A stretch of DNA of 64,000 nucleotides from Salirhabdus euzebyi (GCF_014207435.1 NZ_JACHGH010000001.1:372001-436000); one strand, 5' to 3'; shown: positions 1-11,187, counted from the stretch's first letter. Translations and numbers: made by a program. The notes: generated by a model not told the origin, from the letters alone.

Positions 1-437
1 ATAGCTTGTTTAAACAATTGATTAAATATAGTGCCAGAAACCTGTTGTTCCTGAGCTACTAAAAACGCCTGCTTAACCTGTCCTAAAATTTGGGTTTCTC
101 CTAAGACCATAGACTCTAATCCACAAGTAACTCGGAATAGGTGCATGATAGCCTTTTCCTCTTCATGAATCGAAACATAAGATGCTACTTCTTCTAAGTC
201 CATAGAGAACCAGTTTGCTAAAAAACTTTTTATATAATAACGGCCTGTGTGTAACTGATCCACAACAGCATAAATCTCAGTTCGGTTACATGTGGAAACA
301 ATTACATTTTCCAGTACACTTTTCTGCTGATTTAACATCTTCATAGCATCAGCTAACTTTTCTTCAGAAAATGCAAGCTTTTCACGAATTTCCACAGGGG
401 CTGTCTGATAATTTACACTGACTACTATTACTCGCAT
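1..437 (-). CDS. hemA: Glutamyl-tRNA reductase (N-terminal part; runs off the window)
   Basis: First enzyme of the C5 haem pathway; it reduces glutamyl-tRNA(Glu) to glutamate-1-semialdehyde with NADPH in the cytosol. About 145 N-terminal codons are present and the gene continues past base 1. The translation begins [19 protein letters not shown] and contains STCNRTE, in which Cys50 is the thioester-forming nucleophile of the family, then the conserved [12 protein letters not shown] segment. The ATG at 437 is preceded by a GGGGTGA ribosome site. The gene heads left, with ysxC and lonA upstream, as in B. subtilis. Identification rests on the catalytic motif and the context. Confidence 0.93.
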   Translation of the reverse strand, partial: MRVIVVSVNYQTAPVEIREKLAFSEEKLADAMKMLNQQKSVLENVIVSTCNRTEIYAVVDQLHTGRYYIKSFLANWFSMDLEEVASYVSIHEEEKAIMHLFRVTCGLESMVLGETQILGQVKQAFLVAQEQQVSGTIFNQLFKQA

Positions 438-732
438 AATTTTCACCCCTTCTACATGTTTCACAATCATTAGTATTGTTTCATATGGATAGTCAATCAA
501 CAAATATTATAACATCTTCCCCTTCCTAATTAAGAAGGAAAAAGTGAACATATTTTGAATTATTATGATACGATTAGAAAAGCTTGGCTTATCGCAAAGG
601 TTAACTAATCAAAAGGAAAAATACGAATGATACCCTTTAGTAACTTAACATACTTGGATTACACAAGCAAGAAAATCGTTTATTGCTTGGTTAAAACAGT
701 AAAAATATCTCGTACAACTAGGAGGCTTCGCT

Positions 733-1218
733 ATGAAAAAACAATATTTATTTACAAGTTCCTTCATGATTGGTGTTGGGTTATATTTTTTTATCACGCA
801 ATATAATATTACTTTTTTGCATTCCTACCAAACTTGGCCAACACTTCTTATTATTATAGGTGTTGCCTTTCTCATTCAAGGATTTTTTGGAAAAGTTCAT
901 GAAAGTTTATTTCCAGGAATTATTATTTTAGGTTTTGGCATTCATTTTCACGGTCTTCTCCATTACTCCTTTTGGATTGATCATTGGGGAGTTTATTTAT
1001 TAGTAATTAGTATTGCCTTTTTTATCCAATATCAAAAGACAAAAAATGGATTAATTATTGGAGTTATATTATTAGTCATTTCCTTGTTCGCTATTCTTTC
1101 ATCTAAAAAACCAGGTTGGTTAGAAACATTACATTTAATACCTAGTAATAGTGATGGGTCATTTTTGCCTTTTATTTTAGTTGGTGTTGGCATTTACTTA
1201 ATTGTTACAAAAAGATAA
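733..1218 (+). CDS. Small multi-pass membrane protein of unknown function
   Basis: A 161-residue hydrophobic protein with about five or six predicted membrane segments arranged as short hairpins; it is rich in Ile, Leu, Phe and Gly and ends with a basic VTKR. The pattern resembles the membrane part of LiaI/LiaF-like (DUF5668-type) proteins. A clear AGGAGG precedes the ATG. It lies between hemA and ysxC, where B. subtilis has ysxD, also a membrane protein of similar size, but orthology cannot be shown here. It is transcribed against its neighbours and meets ysxC at a shared terminator. No catalytic motif is visible. Confidence 0.75.
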   Translation: MKKQYLFTSSFMIGVGLYFFITQYNITFLHSYQTWPTLLIIIGVAFLIQGFFGKVHESLFPGIIILGFGIHFHGLLHYSFWIDHWGVYLLVISIAFFIQYQKTKNGLIIGVILLVISLFAILSSKKPGWLETLHLIPSNSDGSFLPFILVGVGIYLIVTKR

Positions 1219-1270
1219 AAGTAAAGTTTCAAGGCTGTACATAATATTTCCGTGGAAATAGATAACTGGA

Positions 1271-1304
1271 AAGGTCCGTACTCTGTTATAGTAGTACGGA
1301 CCTT
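1271..1304. terminator. Bidirectional intrinsic terminator
   Basis: A perfect 12-bp inverted repeat (AAGGTCCGTACT / AGTACGGACCTT) with a 10-nt loop lies between the convergent ends of the small membrane protein gene and ysxC. Short T-rich stretches follow on both strands. Confidence 0.7.
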
Positions 1305-1308
1305 TTCC

Positions 1309-1896
1309 TTACTTGTTTATAATCGATCGGATGGCTCCCCATGCATCGTCTTTTCCTTCACCAGTCTCAGATGAAAATAGGACAATTTGGTCTTCTGGAT
1401 CGATATTTAATTGATTTTTTATTACTTTCAAATGCTGAGGTCTTTTTGTTTTTGGCACTTTATCCATCTTGGTTGCGATGACAAGTACAGGTTTTTCGTA
1501 ATGCTTTAAAAAGTTATACATTAAAACATCATCTTGTGTTGGTTTATGTCTTAAATCAACAATTAAAACAGCAAGCTTTAATTCTTCACGGTTCGTAAAA
1601 TACTCTTCCATCATACGACCCCAAGCTTCTCGTTCCTTCTTAGAAACTCTTGCGTAACCGTATCCCGGAACATCCACAAAATAAAGCTGCTCATTAATGA
1701 GGTAAAAATTTAAAGTTTGTGTTTTCCCTGGTTTTGATGATGTTCTAGCCATACTTTTTCTCTGTATCATCCTGTTAATAAAGGATGACTTACCTACATT
1801 TGAACGACCCGCCAAAGCTATTTCAGGCATTGGATCATTCGGATACTGGTCACGTTTTACTGCACTGATAACCAGTTCTACACTATTTACTTTCAT
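1309..1896 (-). CDS. ysxC: Ribosome-biogenesis GTPase YsxC/EngB
   Basis: A 195-residue TRAFAC-class GTPase needed for large-subunit ribosome assembly. The P-loop GRSNVGKSS is near residue 30, followed by the switch I threonine in [10 protein letters not shown]3 as DVPGYG, G4 as TKMD and G5 as SSETGEG. Length and motif order match EngB. Its ATG overlaps the lonA stop as ATGA, so the two genes are translationally coupled in one leftward operon, as in B. subtilis. Confidence 0.95.
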   Translation of the reverse strand: MKVNSVELVISAVKRDQYPNDPMPEIALAGRSNVGKSSFINRMIQRKSMARTSSKPGKTQTLNFYLINEQLYFVDVPGYGYARVSKKEREAWGRMMEEYFTNREELKLAVLIVDLRHKPTQDDVLMYNFLKHYEKPVLVIATKMDKVPKTKRPQHLKVIKNQLNIDPEDQIVLFSSETGEGKDDAWGAIRSIINK

Positions 1897-4223
1897 TTTC
1901 CCGGCTCCTCCAGTAATGCATGCTTCAATACCTCATCTAAATGAGATACTTGTAAAAATGTTAAATCATTTCGAATACTTTCAGGTATATCTTCTAAATC
2001 TTTTTCATTTTCTTTCGGTATAATAATTTTCTTTAGTCCTGCACGGTGAGCACTTAATGATTTTTCCTTCAATCCACCGATAGGAAGTACTCGACCTCTT
2101 AACGTAATTTCCCCAGTCATTCCGACTTCTTTACGAACAGCGCGTTTTGTTAATGCAGAAACTAAAGCTGTTGCTATAGTTATACCAGCTGATGGACCAT
2201 CTTTAGGTGTTGCTCCCTCTGGCACATGTATATGAATATCGTTTTTCTCATGGAAGTTAGGATCAATGTTTAATTCTTCTGCTCTTGAACGAATATAACT
2301 AAAGGCAGCTTGCGCTGACTCTTGCATAACATCTCCTAATTTACCTGTTAAGGTAAGCTTTCCTTTACCTGGGTATAAGGACACTTCAATGGACAAAGTG
2401 TCACCACCTGCAGCTGTATAAGCTAAGCCAGTTGCTGCACCTATTTGATCTTTCTCCTCTGCTTGTCCATAACGAAACCTAGGCTTACCTAACATTTCCT
2501 CAAGCATTTTTTCCGTAACAACAACCTTTTTCTTTTCGTTTGCTACAATCATTTTTGCACCTTTTCGACAAATAGAAGCTAATTGTCTTTCTAAATTACG
2601 CACACCAGCTTCTCTCGTATACATACGGATCAGCTTAAGTAATGCTTCTTCTTTAACTTGGAAGGTTCCTTTAGAAAGCCCATTTTCTTTAATTTGCTTT
2701 TGTAAAAGGTGTTCCTTTGCAATGTGTAGTTTTTCAACCTCTGTATATCCAGCTATTGTAATAACTTCCATACGATCCAATAATGGACCTGGGATAGTAC
2801 CTAGGTTATTGGCTGTTGCTATAAACATAACGTTAGATAAATCATAGCTTTCTTCAATAAAATGATCACTAAATGTACTATTTTGCTCAGGATCTAACAC
2901 TTCTAGCATTGCAGAAGAAGGGTCCCCCCTGAAATCACTTGCCATCTTATCAATTTCATCCAACAAAAATACCGGATTAATGGTGCCTGCCTTTTTCATT
3001 CCTTGAATAATACGCCCAGGCATCGCACCGACATATGTTCTTCTATGTCCGCGAATTTCAGCTTCATCCCTTACGCCACCAAGTGAAGCTCTTATAAAAT
3101 GACGATTAATGGACTTTGCAATAGACTTTGCAAGAGAGGTTTTCCCAACCCCTGGCGGACCAACTAAACAGAGAATAGGCCCTTTTATAGAATTAGTTAG
3201 TTTTTGAACAGCTAAATATTCTAAGATTCTCTCCTTTACCTTTTCCAACCCGTAATGATCTTCATTTAACGTTTTTTCCGCACGGTTTATATCCAAAACG
3301 TCTTCTGTTTCTTTCGTCCAAGGTAATGAAATTAACCATTCTATATAATTGCGAATGACAGAGCTCTCCGCTGAATTGTTCGGTACTCTTTCATAGCGAT
3401 CCAACTCTTTAAAAGCCACTTTTTCAATTCTTTCTGGCATCTTTGCTTCTTCAATTTTCTCTCTTAATTGAGCAACTTCACTTGTTTTACCGTCTTTATC
3501 ACCGAGCTCCTTTTGAATAGCTTTCATTTGCTCGCGTAAATAATATTCTTTTTGTGTACGCTCCATAGACTTTTTCACACGTTGCCCAATTTGTTTTTCC
3601 AAATGTAAAACTTCTTTTTCATTGTGAATCAGTTCAATCAGATGATTTAATCGCTCTTTCACATTTGTAATTTCTAAAACCTTTTGTTTATCTTTCATTT
3701 TCAAGGAAAGATGGGAAGCGATTATATCAGCAAGTCGACCTGGATCATCAATATCAGCAACTGTAGCTAATGTTTCTTGACTGATTTTTTTAGAGGCTTT
3801 TATGTACTGTTCGAAATATTCCAACAGTGTACGCATAAGGGCTTCTTCTTCCAATTTATCCCCATGATCCTCACTTATTTCTTCCACTTCTACTAAAAAG
3901 AATTCTTCTTCATCCTCTTTATACTGTATAAGCTCAGCTCGATCTAAACCTTCAACTAATACACGTATTGTACCATTTGGGAGCTTTAACATTTGCTTTA
4001 CCGTAGCAATTGTACCCATTCGGTATATATCTTCTTTTCGAGGTTCATCAATATTTACTTCCTTTTGTGATGCTAAAAATATTTTATTGTCTTCCACCAT
4101 TGATTTCTCCAGCGCCTTGACTGATTTATCACGACCTACATCTAAGTGTAGAACCATAGAAGGGTATACAATTAAACCGCGTAAAGGCAGGAGGGGAAGT
4201 TGTTTAATAATATCATCCGCCAT
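1893..4223 (-). CDS. lonA: ATP-dependent protease LonA
   Basis: A 776-residue cytosolic AAA+ serine protease that degrades misfolded and regulatory proteins. It has an N-terminal substrate domain (about 1-200), a coiled coil (about 200-270), Walker [10 protein letters not shown], Walker [10 protein letters not shown], and a C-terminal protease domain with the catalytic Ser in GPSAG and the Lys about 43 residues later near the [11 protein letters not shown] segment. Full length for the family. It lies between lonB and ysxC in the conserved order. About 90 bp separate it from lonB, enough for its own promoter; I did not see a CtsR-like box there. Confidence 0.97.
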   Translation of the reverse strand: MADDIIKQLPLLPLRGLIVYPSMVLHLDVGRDKSVKALEKSMVEDNKIFLASQKEVNIDEPRKEDIYRMGTIATVKQMLKLPNGTIRVLVEGLDRAELIQYKEDEEEFFLVEVEEISEDHGDKLEEEALMRTLLEYFEQYIKASKKISQETLATVADIDDPGRLADIIASHLSLKMKDKQKVLEITNVKERLNHLIELIHNEKEVLHLEKQIGQRVKKSMERTQKEYYLREQMKAIQKELGDKDGKTSEVAQLREKIEEAKMPERIEKVAFKELDRYERVPNNSAESSVIRNYIEWLISLPWTKETEDVLDINRAEKTLNEDHYGLEKVKERILEYLAVQKLTNSIKGPILCLVGPPGVGKTSLAKSIAKSINRHFIRASLGGVRDEAEIRGHRRTYVGAMPGRIIQGMKKAGTINPVFLLDEIDKMASDFRGDPSSAMLEVLDPEQNSTFSDHFIEESYDLSNVMFIATANNLGTIPGPLLDRMEVITIAGYTEVEKLHIAKEHLLQKQIKENGLSKGTFQVKEEALLKLIRMYTREAGVRNLERQLASICRKGAKMIVANEKKKVVVTEKMLEEMLGKPRFRYGQAEEKDQIGAATGLAYTAAGGDTLSIEVSLYPGKGKLTLTGKLGDVMQESAQAAFSYIRSRAEELNIDPNFHEKNDIHIHVPEGATPKDGPSAGITIATALVSALTKRAVRKEVGMTGEITLRGRVLPIGGLKEKSLSAHRAGLKKIIIPKENEKDLEDIPESIRNDLTFLQVSHLDEVLKHALLEEPGK

Positions 4224-4312
4224 ATTCTAGACACCTCCGTTACTTCCGTTTCGTAATATCATCATAAAGAAAACCACTAAGTTTGTAAACAAATTAGGTT
4301 TTTTCTAAAGCC

Positions 4313-5983
4313 TTATATCGATTTTCTTTGTTTGATGGAATAGCTATCTGTTTTAATAATAGTTTGGTATTCCGATGTTAGGATATAATCTAAAACCTCT
4401 TCAAAACGTTTCACTGGTATGACTTCAATTAAATCAATTTGATTTATACCTGATTGACGATTATCGTAAGGAATCAGTACTTTAGTAGCACCCGCTTTTT
4501 TCGCTGATTTTATTTTTGGTATAATACCGCCTACAGGCTTAACCAATCCATGTAAACTTACTTCACCGGTAAGCGCAACATCATTTCGGACTGGAATTTT
4601 ATGAATAGCGGAAAAAATTCCAGCAGCCATAGCTATTCCTGCAGATGGTCCATCAACAGGAATTCCACCCGGATAATTAATGTGTAAATCGTATTGGTGA
4701 ACAGGTACTCCCATCGATTTTAACATCGTCAACACATTCGTAACCGAATGGTTTGCCATACTTTTACGACGAATTGTTTTTGCACCTTGGTTTATTTCTT
4801 CTTCATCAACAATCCCAGAAATTTTTACAGTTCCTTCATACGCATGGGAAGTTGGCAATGCAGATACTTCAATTTCTAACAGAGAACCGGAGTTCGGCCC
4901 AAAAACTGCTAACCCATTCACAACACCAACTTGGGGCTTATCGGGAACTTTAGGGGTAAGTTTTGGAACTAACTGACTAGATTCTGCTACCCATTCTATA
5001 TCTTTTATCTCAATTTCATTTTTATTTTGTTTTTTGATAATTCCTACACAAATTTGTACTACATTCACTGCTTCACGGCCGTTCCTTGTATAAGAAGCAA
5101 TTCTTTCTAACGCCTCTTCCTTTATTTCTACTTTTACTTTTTCAGCCGCTCTTTTTGCTACTTCCTTTAGGTGGTCAGTTTCTAAATCCTTAAAGAAAAT
5201 TTCCAAACATCTTGAACGAATTGCTGGAGGGATTTCCTCGGGTTTTCTAGTAGTTGCACCAATCAAACGAAAATCGGCAGGTAAACCTTGTTGAAAGATT
5301 TCGTGAATGTGAAGGGGAATCTTCTCATTTTCTTCACTATAATAAGCACTTTCAAAAAACACTTTACGATCCTCTAATACTTTAAGGAGCTTATTCATCT
5401 GTAATGGGTGAAGTTCTCCTATTTCATCTAAAAATAAAACCCCACCATGTGCGTTTGACACAGCACCCCTTTTGGGCTGAGGGATTCCAGCTTGTCCCAT
5501 TGCTCCTGCACCTTGGTAAATAGGATCATGGACAGATCCTATTAACGGATCGGCTATACTTCTTTCATCAAAACGAGCAGTAGTAGCATCCATTTCAACA
5601 AATACTGCATTTTGTTTAAATGGTGTTTCAAACATTTTCTTCGCTTCTTCAAGTACAAGACGTGCAGCTGCTGTTTTACCTACCCCGGGAGGGCCATATA
5701 TAATAACATGCTGTGGATTTGCACTACACAAAGCTGCTCTTAACGACTCCACTCCATCCTCTTGTCCAATAACATCTTCCATCTTTTTTGGACGAACCAT
5801 TTCAGAGAGTGGTTCAGACAGTGCTATTGATCTCATTTTTCTTAACTCTTCTAGTTCTTTTTTGGATTCCTTTTCAATGGTCACTTTATTATTTCTGTTG
5901 TTTTTAAGCATATTCCAAAAATAGAGACCAACAATTATTCCTACTAGTAATTGAATAAATATAGCGACACCAACAAAACTCAT
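4313..5983 (-). CDS. lonB: Membrane-associated ATP-dependent protease LonB
   Basis: A Lon-family protease known in Bacillus as forespore-associated. It begins with one membrane segment (about residues 4-25), then an AAA+ module with Walker [10 protein letters not shown] and Walker B LFLDEIGEL, then a Lon protease domain with the catalytic Ser in DGPSAGIA. It lacks the LonA N-terminal domain. I place the start at 5983 rather than the ATG five codons upstream, because that earlier ATG merges with the GGGAGG ribosome site that serves 5983. This gives 556 residues, close to the B. subtilis protein. Confidence 0.94.
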   Translation of the reverse strand: MSFVGVAIFIQLLVGIIVGLYFWNMLKNNRNNKVTIEKESKKELEELRKMRSIALSEPLSEMVRPKKMEDVIGQEDGVESLRAALCSANPQHVIIYGPPGVGKTAAARLVLEEAKKMFETPFKQNAVFVEMDATTARFDERSIADPLIGSVHDPIYQGAGAMGQAGIPQPKRGAVSNAHGGVLFLDEIGELHPLQMNKLLKVLEDRKVFFESAYYSEENEKIPLHIHEIFQQGLPADFRLIGATTRKPEEIPPAIRSRCLEIFFKDLETDHLKEVAKRAAEKVKVEIKEEALERIASYTRNGREAVNVVQICVGIIKKQNKNEIEIKDIEWVAESSQLVPKLTPKVPDKPQVGVVNGLAVFGPNSGSLLEIEVSALPTSHAYEGTVKISGIVDEEEINQGAKTIRRKSMANHSVTNVLTMLKSMGVPVHQYDLHINYPGGIPVDGPSAGIAMAAGIFSAIHKIPVRNDVALTGEVSLHGLVKPVGGIIPKIKSAKKAGATKVLIPYDNRQSGINQIDLIEVIPVKRFEEVLDYILTSEYQTIIKTDSYSIKQRKSI

Positions 5984-6065
5984 CTTTTTTCCTCCCATTT
6001 GTTGTACATTATTTGCTAGTATCCCCCGATTAAAATGTGAATAAACGCTATTAAAAATGAAAAAA

Positions 6066-6093
6066 GGAGTTTTTCCCTTTTTGGAAAAACTCC
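6066..6093 (-). terminator. Second intrinsic terminator downstream of clpX
   Basis: An 11-bp stem (GGAGTTTTTCC / GGAAAAACTCC) with a 6-nt loop, followed on the minus strand by a run of T. It lies about 60 bp beyond another terminator, so the clpX transcript end has two in series before lonB. Confidence 0.75.
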
Positions 6094-6150
6094 CTGTTTC
6101 ATTTTGTTTATGACTAGGAAAACTTATTCAGTCAACGATTTATTGTAAAA

Positions 6151-6178
6151 AAATAACCCCCATTATTGGGGGTTATTT
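6151..6178 (-). terminator. Intrinsic terminator of clpX
   Basis: An 11-12-bp stem (AAATAACCCCC / GGGGGTTATTT) lies immediately after the clpX stop codon, and the minus strand continues with seven T residues. Confidence 0.9.
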
Positions 6179-6183
6179 CTCAT

Positions 6184-7458
6184 TTATGCACTTTCTTTCG
6201 GCTCTTCATTTTCATCCAAAACAGTACCATCTTTAAGTACTAGCTTTGGTCTGCCATCCTCAATTACTACAGTATCTTTTGTAATAATACATTTTTCAAT
6301 GTCTTCACGTGAAGGTAATTCAAACATTACATCTAACATGATACCTTCAATAATTGATCTAAGTCCACGAGCCCCTGTCTTTCTTTCAATAGCCTTCTTC
6401 GCTATCTCCATAAGAGCTTCCTCTTCAATCTCTAGTTCGACACCATCAATTTCAAATAACTTCTGATATTGTTTTACTAAAGCATTTTTAGGTTCTGTTA
6501 AGATTTGAATTAACGCATCTTCATCTAATGGCTCTAAGCTACCAATAACAGGTAAACGACCAATAAATTCTGGAATTAGACCGAAACGTAGAAGATCTTC
6601 AGGTAATACTTTTGAAAGTAATTCCCCTTTATCTAATTCTTCCCCTAAATTATCTGCTCCGAATCCGATTACTCTTTTACCGAGTCGTCGTTTAATAATC
6701 TGTTCAATACCATCAAAAGCCCCACCAACAATGAATAGAACATTTGTCGTATCAATTTGAATAAATTCTTGATGTGGGTGCTTACGGCCACCTTGAGGTG
6801 GAACGCTCGCAACTGTTCCTTCTAGAATTTTTAATAAAGCTTGCTGAACACCTTCACCAGAAACATCTCGTGTAATGGATGGATTTTCTGATTTCCTAGC
6901 AACTTTATCAATTTCATCGATGTATATAATTCCTTTTTCCGCTTTTTCTACATCATAATCCGCTGCTTGAATAAGCTTTAAAAGAATGTTCTCCACATCT
7001 TCCCCAACATAACCAGCTTCTGTTAAAGAAGTCGCGTCTGCGATAGCGAAAGGCACATTTAAAATACGTGCCAACGTCTGAGCTAAAAGTGTTTTACCAC
7101 TACCAGTAGGACCCATTAACACAATATTACTCTTCGATAGTTCAATGTCATCTGAGTTCTGATTAGAATTAATACGTTTATAATGATTATATACTGCTAC
7201 AGATAAAGAACGCTTTGCTTTATCCTGACCTATAACATAGTCGCTTAATATATCACAAATTTCCTTCGGTTTAGGTACGTCTTTAAATTCTACTTCTTCT
7301 TCATTACCTAATTCTTCTTCCACAATTTCCGTACATAGCTCTATACATTCGTCGCATATATAAACCCCTGGGCCCGCAACTAATTTACGAACCTGCTCTT
7401 GCGTTTTTCCACAAAAAGAGCATTTGAGTCGTCCCTTTTCATCGTTAAACTTAAGCAT
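6184..7458 (-). CDS. clpX: ClpXP protease ATPase subunit ClpX
   Basis: A 424-residue AAA+ unfoldase that feeds substrates to ClpP. The N-terminal zinc-binding domain has CSFC and CDEC pairs (about residues 14-38). Walker A GPTGSGKT and Walker [10 protein letters not shown] follow, then the IGF loop (VIGFGAD) for ClpP contact and the sensor-2 region near [11 protein letters not shown]. Full length and very similar in sequence to Bacillus ClpX. The ATG follows GAGGTGA. It lies downstream of tig but has its own promoter and terminators. Confidence 0.97.
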   Translation of the reverse strand: MLKFNDEKGRLKCSFCGKTQEQVRKLVAGPGVYICDECIELCTEIVEEELGNEEEVEFKDVPKPKEICDILSDYVIGQDKAKRSLSVAVYNHYKRINSNQNSDDIELSKSNIVLMGPTGSGKTLLAQTLARILNVPFAIADATSLTEAGYVGEDVENILLKLIQAADYDVEKAEKGIIYIDEIDKVARKSENPSITRDVSGEGVQQALLKILEGTVASVPPQGGRKHPHQEFIQIDTTNVLFIVGGAFDGIEQIIKRRLGKRVIGFGADNLGEELDKGELLSKVLPEDLLRFGLIPEFIGRLPVIGSLEPLDEDALIQILTEPKNALVKQYQKLFEIDGVELEIEEEALMEIAKKAIERKTGARGLRSIIEGIMLDVMFELPSREDIEKCIITKDTVVIEDGRPKLVLKDGTVLDENEEPKESA

Positions 7459-7611
7459 TTAATCACCTCACCAATATATATCTGTATCTGATCTTTTCTT
7501 TAAATGTTTCTTAGTTGTAGTCTTTAGCACATCATATCAAATATGTGCCTGTGGAAGAAAGTAATACCCTTAAACCATTGAATTTTTTTTACGAAGGCGG
7601 GATATGTAATC

Positions 7612-7640
7612 ATTATGTACGTCACTTTTTAATAAGTCAA
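7612..7640 (-). promoter_or_regulatory. Probable sigma-A promoter of clpX
   Basis: Minus strand TTGACT, 17-bp spacer, CATAAT. The predicted start near 7605 would give a leader of about 150 nt before the clpX ATG. Confidence 0.6.
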
Positions 7641-7789
7641 CGAGAACACTTTAACTTATATGTATGCAAAGAAAAGCAAAGATGTGTACTTCTTCTATTC
7701 TTTCTTTAAATACAACATCTATACTTAGAACACCTGCGAAAACTTTGTCGTATATAGTCATACGAATAAAATTATGTTCTTATAAGGTA

Positions 7790-7819
7790 AAACAAGGCAC
7801 GAAATTTCGCACCTTGTTT
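7790..7819 (-). terminator. Terminator-like hairpin after tig
   Basis: Outer stem AAACAAGG / CCTTGTTT with an inner CGAAATTTCG palindrome and a 2x2 internal loop, about 50 bp after the tig stop. The T tract on the minus strand is short. Confidence 0.6.
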
Positions 7820-7868
7820 CTAATTTTATTCCAGTTGATCCTTAGAAGATCACTTGTAAGGAAGTTAC

Positions 7869-9155
7869 TTATACAGTTTTGCTTTGCTCTGCTAAGAAAT
7901 CAATTGCTTTTCTAACCTTTAGGTCACCTTTTAAAGCATCAGCATTTCCACCTAGCATCTGCTTGATTTGAGCAGCTTCCATTTGGTACATGTCAGCCAT
8001 TGTTTGAACCTCTTTATCAACATCTTCATCTGTCACTTCAATATTTTCTGCTTCTGCTATTGCTTCCAGTGTTAAATTTGTTTTAACACGCTTTTCTGCA
8101 TCATTTTTCATTTGTTCTCTTAGTGCATCTTTATCTTGGCCAGAGAACTGTTGATACATGTCTAACGTCATCCCTTGCATTTGCAAACGTTGCTCAAACT
8201 CTTGTAGCATACGGTCTAATTCTGTCTCAACCATTGCCTCAGGAATTTCAACTTCTGCATTTTCAGAAGCTTTTTCGATTAGCGTTTCACGTTTACTGTT
8301 TTCAGCATCTTGATTCTTTTGATCCTGAAGACGTTTTTTCGTTTTCTCTTTTAATTCTGCTAGAGTTTCCACTTCATCATCAACGTCTTTTGCAAGTTCA
8401 TCGTCGAGTTCAGGAACTTCTTTTGTTTTAATGTCGTGGATCTTCACTTTAAATGTAGCTGGTTTTCCAGCTAGTTCTTCTGCATGGTATTCTTCAGGAA
8501 AATTCACTTCGATTTCTAATTCTGCTCCTGCTTCTTTTCCTATTAATTGCTCTTCAAATCCTGGAATAAATTGACCAGATCCAATTTCTAAAGAATGATT
8601 TTCAGCTTTTCCGCCTTCGAAGGCTTCTCCGTCCATAAATCCTTCAAAGTCGAGTACTACTGTATCTCCCTCTTCAATTGTTCCTGCTTCTTTTACAACC
8701 AGCTCCGCTTGACGCTCCTGTAATTGCTTTAACTCGTTATCAACATCTTCATCTGTAACTTCTGTATCTTGTGCTTCTACTTCAAGACCTTTATACTCAC
8801 CAAGCTTCACTTCAGGTTTAACCGTTACTTTCGCTGTAAAAATAAGGTTTTTACCTTTCTCGATTTGTTCCACATCCACTTCTGGACGATCAACAGGGTC
8901 AATTCCTGCTTCCTCAACAGCGCTCATGTATGCCTCAGGAAGAATAATATCTAATGCATCTTGATACAAAGATTCTACACCAAAACGTTTTTCGAACATT
9001 CCACGTGGCATTTTACCTTTACGGAATCCTGGAACCTGTACTGTTTTTACAACCTTTTTAAACGCTTGATCTAATGCAGCATTAAATTGCTCTGCATCAA
9101 CCTCAACCGTTAAAACACCTTCATTTCCTTCTAACTTTTCCCATTTTGCTGACAT
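7869..9155 (-). CDS. tig: Trigger factor, ribosome-associated chaperone
   Basis: A 428-residue cytosolic chaperone with three domains: N-terminal ribosome-binding domain with the signature GFRKGKMPR at about residues 43-51, a central FKBP-type prolyl isomerase domain (about 150-240, including [10 protein letters not shown] and [11 protein letters not shown]), and a helical C-terminal domain. Length is typical. A GGAGGGAA site precedes the ATG. It sits between ysoA and clpX as in B. subtilis. Confidence 0.97.
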   Translation of the reverse strand: MSAKWEKLEGNEGVLTVEVDAEQFNAALDQAFKKVVKTVQVPGFRKGKMPRGMFEKRFGVESLYQDALDIILPEAYMSAVEEAGIDPVDRPEVDVEQIEKGKNLIFTAKVTVKPEVKLGEYKGLEVEAQDTEVTDEDVDNELKQLQERQAELVVKEAGTIEEGDTVVLDFEGFMDGEAFEGGKAENHSLEIGSGQFIPGFEEQLIGKEAGAELEIEVNFPEEYHAEELAGKPATFKVKIHDIKTKEVPELDDELAKDVDDEVETLAELKEKTKKRLQDQKNQDAENSKRETLIEKASENAEVEIPEAMVETELDRMLQEFEQRLQMQGMTLDMYQQFSGQDKDALREQMKNDAEKRVKTNLTLEAIAEAENIEVTDEDVDKEVQTMADMYQMEAAQIKQMLGGNADALKGDLKVRKAIDFLAEQSKTV

Positions 9156-9297
9156 AAATTTCCCTCCAACATCTATTATTCAATTAATTCCCTATTTTTC
9201 TAGTCATTATGTCAAATTCTATCGTCTGAACGCATAATGCAACCACTATATTATACACATAGTATTTCAACACTTCAACAATCACCTATTACAAGCA

Positions 9298-10287
9298 TTA
9301 TTGTTCAATTTGGGAGAAATATTTCATTTCCATATGTTTAATCTCTTCCATCCACTTTCCTCTCGCTTCATTATCATACTCAAGCATGGATGTTTCTTGG
9401 TCAAGTTGCAAGTATTCTAATGCTAAAGCTAATACCGCTTCAGCTATAGATTGTATCGCTTCTTCAGATGGAGTAAATGGATAATAGACATATAAATAGC
9501 GAAACAAAATTTGTCGAGTAAATTCAAATAACGTTGGATCATTTTGTTCAATTTCTTCTAATAATAGTAGGATTTTTTTTGCTTCAGGAGTTTCCATGAC
9601 ATCATCTAGATGAATAGGATTTATCATACTCGTCTGATTAAACTTTTCTACTTCCATTTCCTGATCTACTTTTTGCTCATACATCCATTGTAAAATTCCT
9701 GTTTTAATAACCGGATTTAATTCCGCATCACTTAGATGTGGGATAATTTCATCTATATAGTGACTTACTGACTTTTTTCTCAATATAGATAGTAACCTCC
9801 ATTGTTCCTGAAAACTACCACCCTCTAAATTATGTATAAATTGCTTCCACTCTTTATCATCCTGTGTTAATTCTTGATCCTGATAAAACTTTTGACTTAA
9901 ATCATAAATTTGCCAAAATTGCTCGCGATATGTATGTGGAATTTTTTCACTTTGAAAAATTTCATCTAATAAGCTAAGTATTTCCCCATATTGGCTTGTT
10001 TGAAATAAAATAGTTACGTATATATGTAAGTATTTATAATAATTCGGGTCATCTTCCTTCATTAATTTTCTGCATAAACCAATTGCCTCATCATACCTCC
10101 CTAATTCAATAAAGCAAATAACCTTTCCTGTTAAAATCTCGTAGCTAGCAGCCTCGTACTGTTCTAATTGTAATATGTGTGTCAATGCATCTTCATAACG
10201 TTTCTCCTTTAAAGCTTCTAACCCTTCTTTTTCTAATTGTTTTCTCCAGCCAGGAAAAATGACAATATCTGGATGCTCTTTTTTCAT
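9298..10287 (-). CDS. ysoA: TPR-repeat protein, YsoA-like
   Basis: A largely helical protein of 329 residues with tetratricopeptide-like helix pairs (for example EALKEKRYEDALTHILQLEQ near the N-terminus). The position next to tig and the size match YsoA of B. subtilis, whose function is not established. The ATG at 10287 is chosen because AGGAAGG lies 5 nt upstream; a GTG two codons earlier overlaps that site. No membrane segment or catalytic motif. Confidence 0.78.
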   Translation of the reverse strand: MKKEHPDIVIFPGWRKQLEKEGLEALKEKRYEDALTHILQLEQYEAASYEILTGKVICFIELGRYDEAIGLCRKLMKEDDPNYYKYLHIYVTILFQTSQYGEILSLLDEIFQSEKIPHTYREQFWQIYDLSQKFYQDQELTQDDKEWKQFIHNLEGGSFQEQWRLLSILRKKSVSHYIDEIIPHLSDAELNPVIKTGILQWMYEQKVDQEMEVEKFNQTSMINPIHLDDVMETPEAKKILLLLEEIEQNDPTLFEFTRQILFRYLYVYYPFTPSEEAIQSIAEAVLALALEYLQLDQETSMLEYDNEARGKWMEEIKHMEMKYFSQIEQ

Positions 10288-10493
10288 ATACACCTTCCTG
10301 TTCTAATAAAGTATTCCTGCTTTTTCCAGGCAAAAAAAGAAAGGAATACCAATCCATTTGTATAACTTTATTCATACCCTATTTTGCGGATTTAAAAACT
10401 AATAATGGAAACCTTCCTTATATAATCTATTCTATAATACTTTTACCTATCACATTCTCTCTATAAAAAAGAAAAGGAAGATTGTGTTTCCTT

Positions 10494-10521
10494 TTGAATT
10501 TATTCTATTGTAAAATATAAA
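10494..10521 (+). promoter_or_regulatory. Possible promoter of the hpr-like gene
   Basis: TTGAAT, 16-bp spacer, TATAAA, about 60 bp upstream of the chosen start. AT-rich surroundings make this a moderate call. Confidence 0.35.
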
Positions 10522-10581
10522 GAGAGACGCATATACAATTTATTCCATTTTACTATGAATCGAAATAAAGGGGAATTTTAT

Positions 10582-11070
10582 ATGAAAATAAATGAAGTAC
10601 ACGAGCTAATAAACTATTACCGAGGTATGTATAAAGTGCTTGAGCAAGATTGGCAAAAATCAGCACAAGATCAAGGAATTACAAGTGCAGAACAACACAT
10701 TCTATGGATTTTGCATTTTGAAAAGGAAGCTACAATGTCTAGAATTGCACAACTGGGTTTATGGGAAATAAGTACAGTCATGCAAGTAATTAAAAGATTA
10801 ACGAAAAAAGGATTAGTAGATGTGCAAAAAAATAAAAAAGATCTCCGGATTTCCTATGTTACTTTAACAGACGAAGGAAAAAAAGTAAGAGAAGAAACTC
10901 AAAACTATACTTATAAAATAACCGAGTATTTACATGATTTCGCAGGTAGAAATGAAGAAAATCGAAAACTAATCGATCAAATGAAGGAATTTTTACTAGA
11001 TTTTAATAAGCATTTTCATGGGGAAGAATTTAGCAAATGGGTCAAACATACTTCTAAGAGCTCAGACTAA
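10582..11070 (+). CDS. MarR-family regulator, Hpr/ScoC-like
   Basis: A 162-residue winged-helix DNA-binding protein. The core ITSAEQHILWILHFEKEA then SRIAQLG matches the Hpr/ScoC branch of MarR proteins, which in Bacillus represses protease and sporulation genes; the wing is near KKDLRISYVTLTDEGKK. The start at 10582 follows AAAGGGG; an ATG nine codons upstream has no ribosome site. B. subtilis Hpr is longer (about 203 residues), so this may be a paralogue rather than the orthologue. The sda-like gene follows on the same strand. Confidence 0.75.
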   Translation: MKINEVHELINYYRGMYKVLEQDWQKSAQDQGITSAEQHILWILHFEKEATMSRIAQLGLWEISTVMQVIKRLTKKGLVDVQKNKKDLRISYVTLTDEGKKVREETQNYTYKITEYLHDFAGRNEENRKLIDQMKEFLLDFNKHFHGEEFSKWVKHTSKSSD

Positions 11071-11187
11071 TTACAAGAAGGGTACTGAAAAGAATACGTT
11101 TAATACAAGCTATAACGGGTATGGTTAACTAACAACAAAAAGAAAAAACACTATCACGGAATGAAAATATATAACTGGAGTGATTAA

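Larger units (their letters stand above)
7459..7868. other. Intergenic region between tig and clpX
   Basis: About 410 bp without a convincing gene. It holds the tig terminator (7790-7819) and a good leftward promoter for clpX (7612-7640). A rightward reading frame at 7664-7915 has no ribosome site and unnatural composition and is not a gene. Confidence 0.7.

Noticed and set aside
48-430. A promoter or RNA element inside the hemA fragment
   Set aside because: Sequence is coding and no conserved RNA motif was seen.
5984-5998. Upstream ATG for lonB
   Set aside because: It overlaps the GGGAGG ribosome site of the true start at 5983.
7664-7915. An 83-residue rightward frame between tig and clpX
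   Set aside because: It runs into the tig gene antisense, lacks a ribosome site and has hydrophobic repeats from AT-rich DNA.
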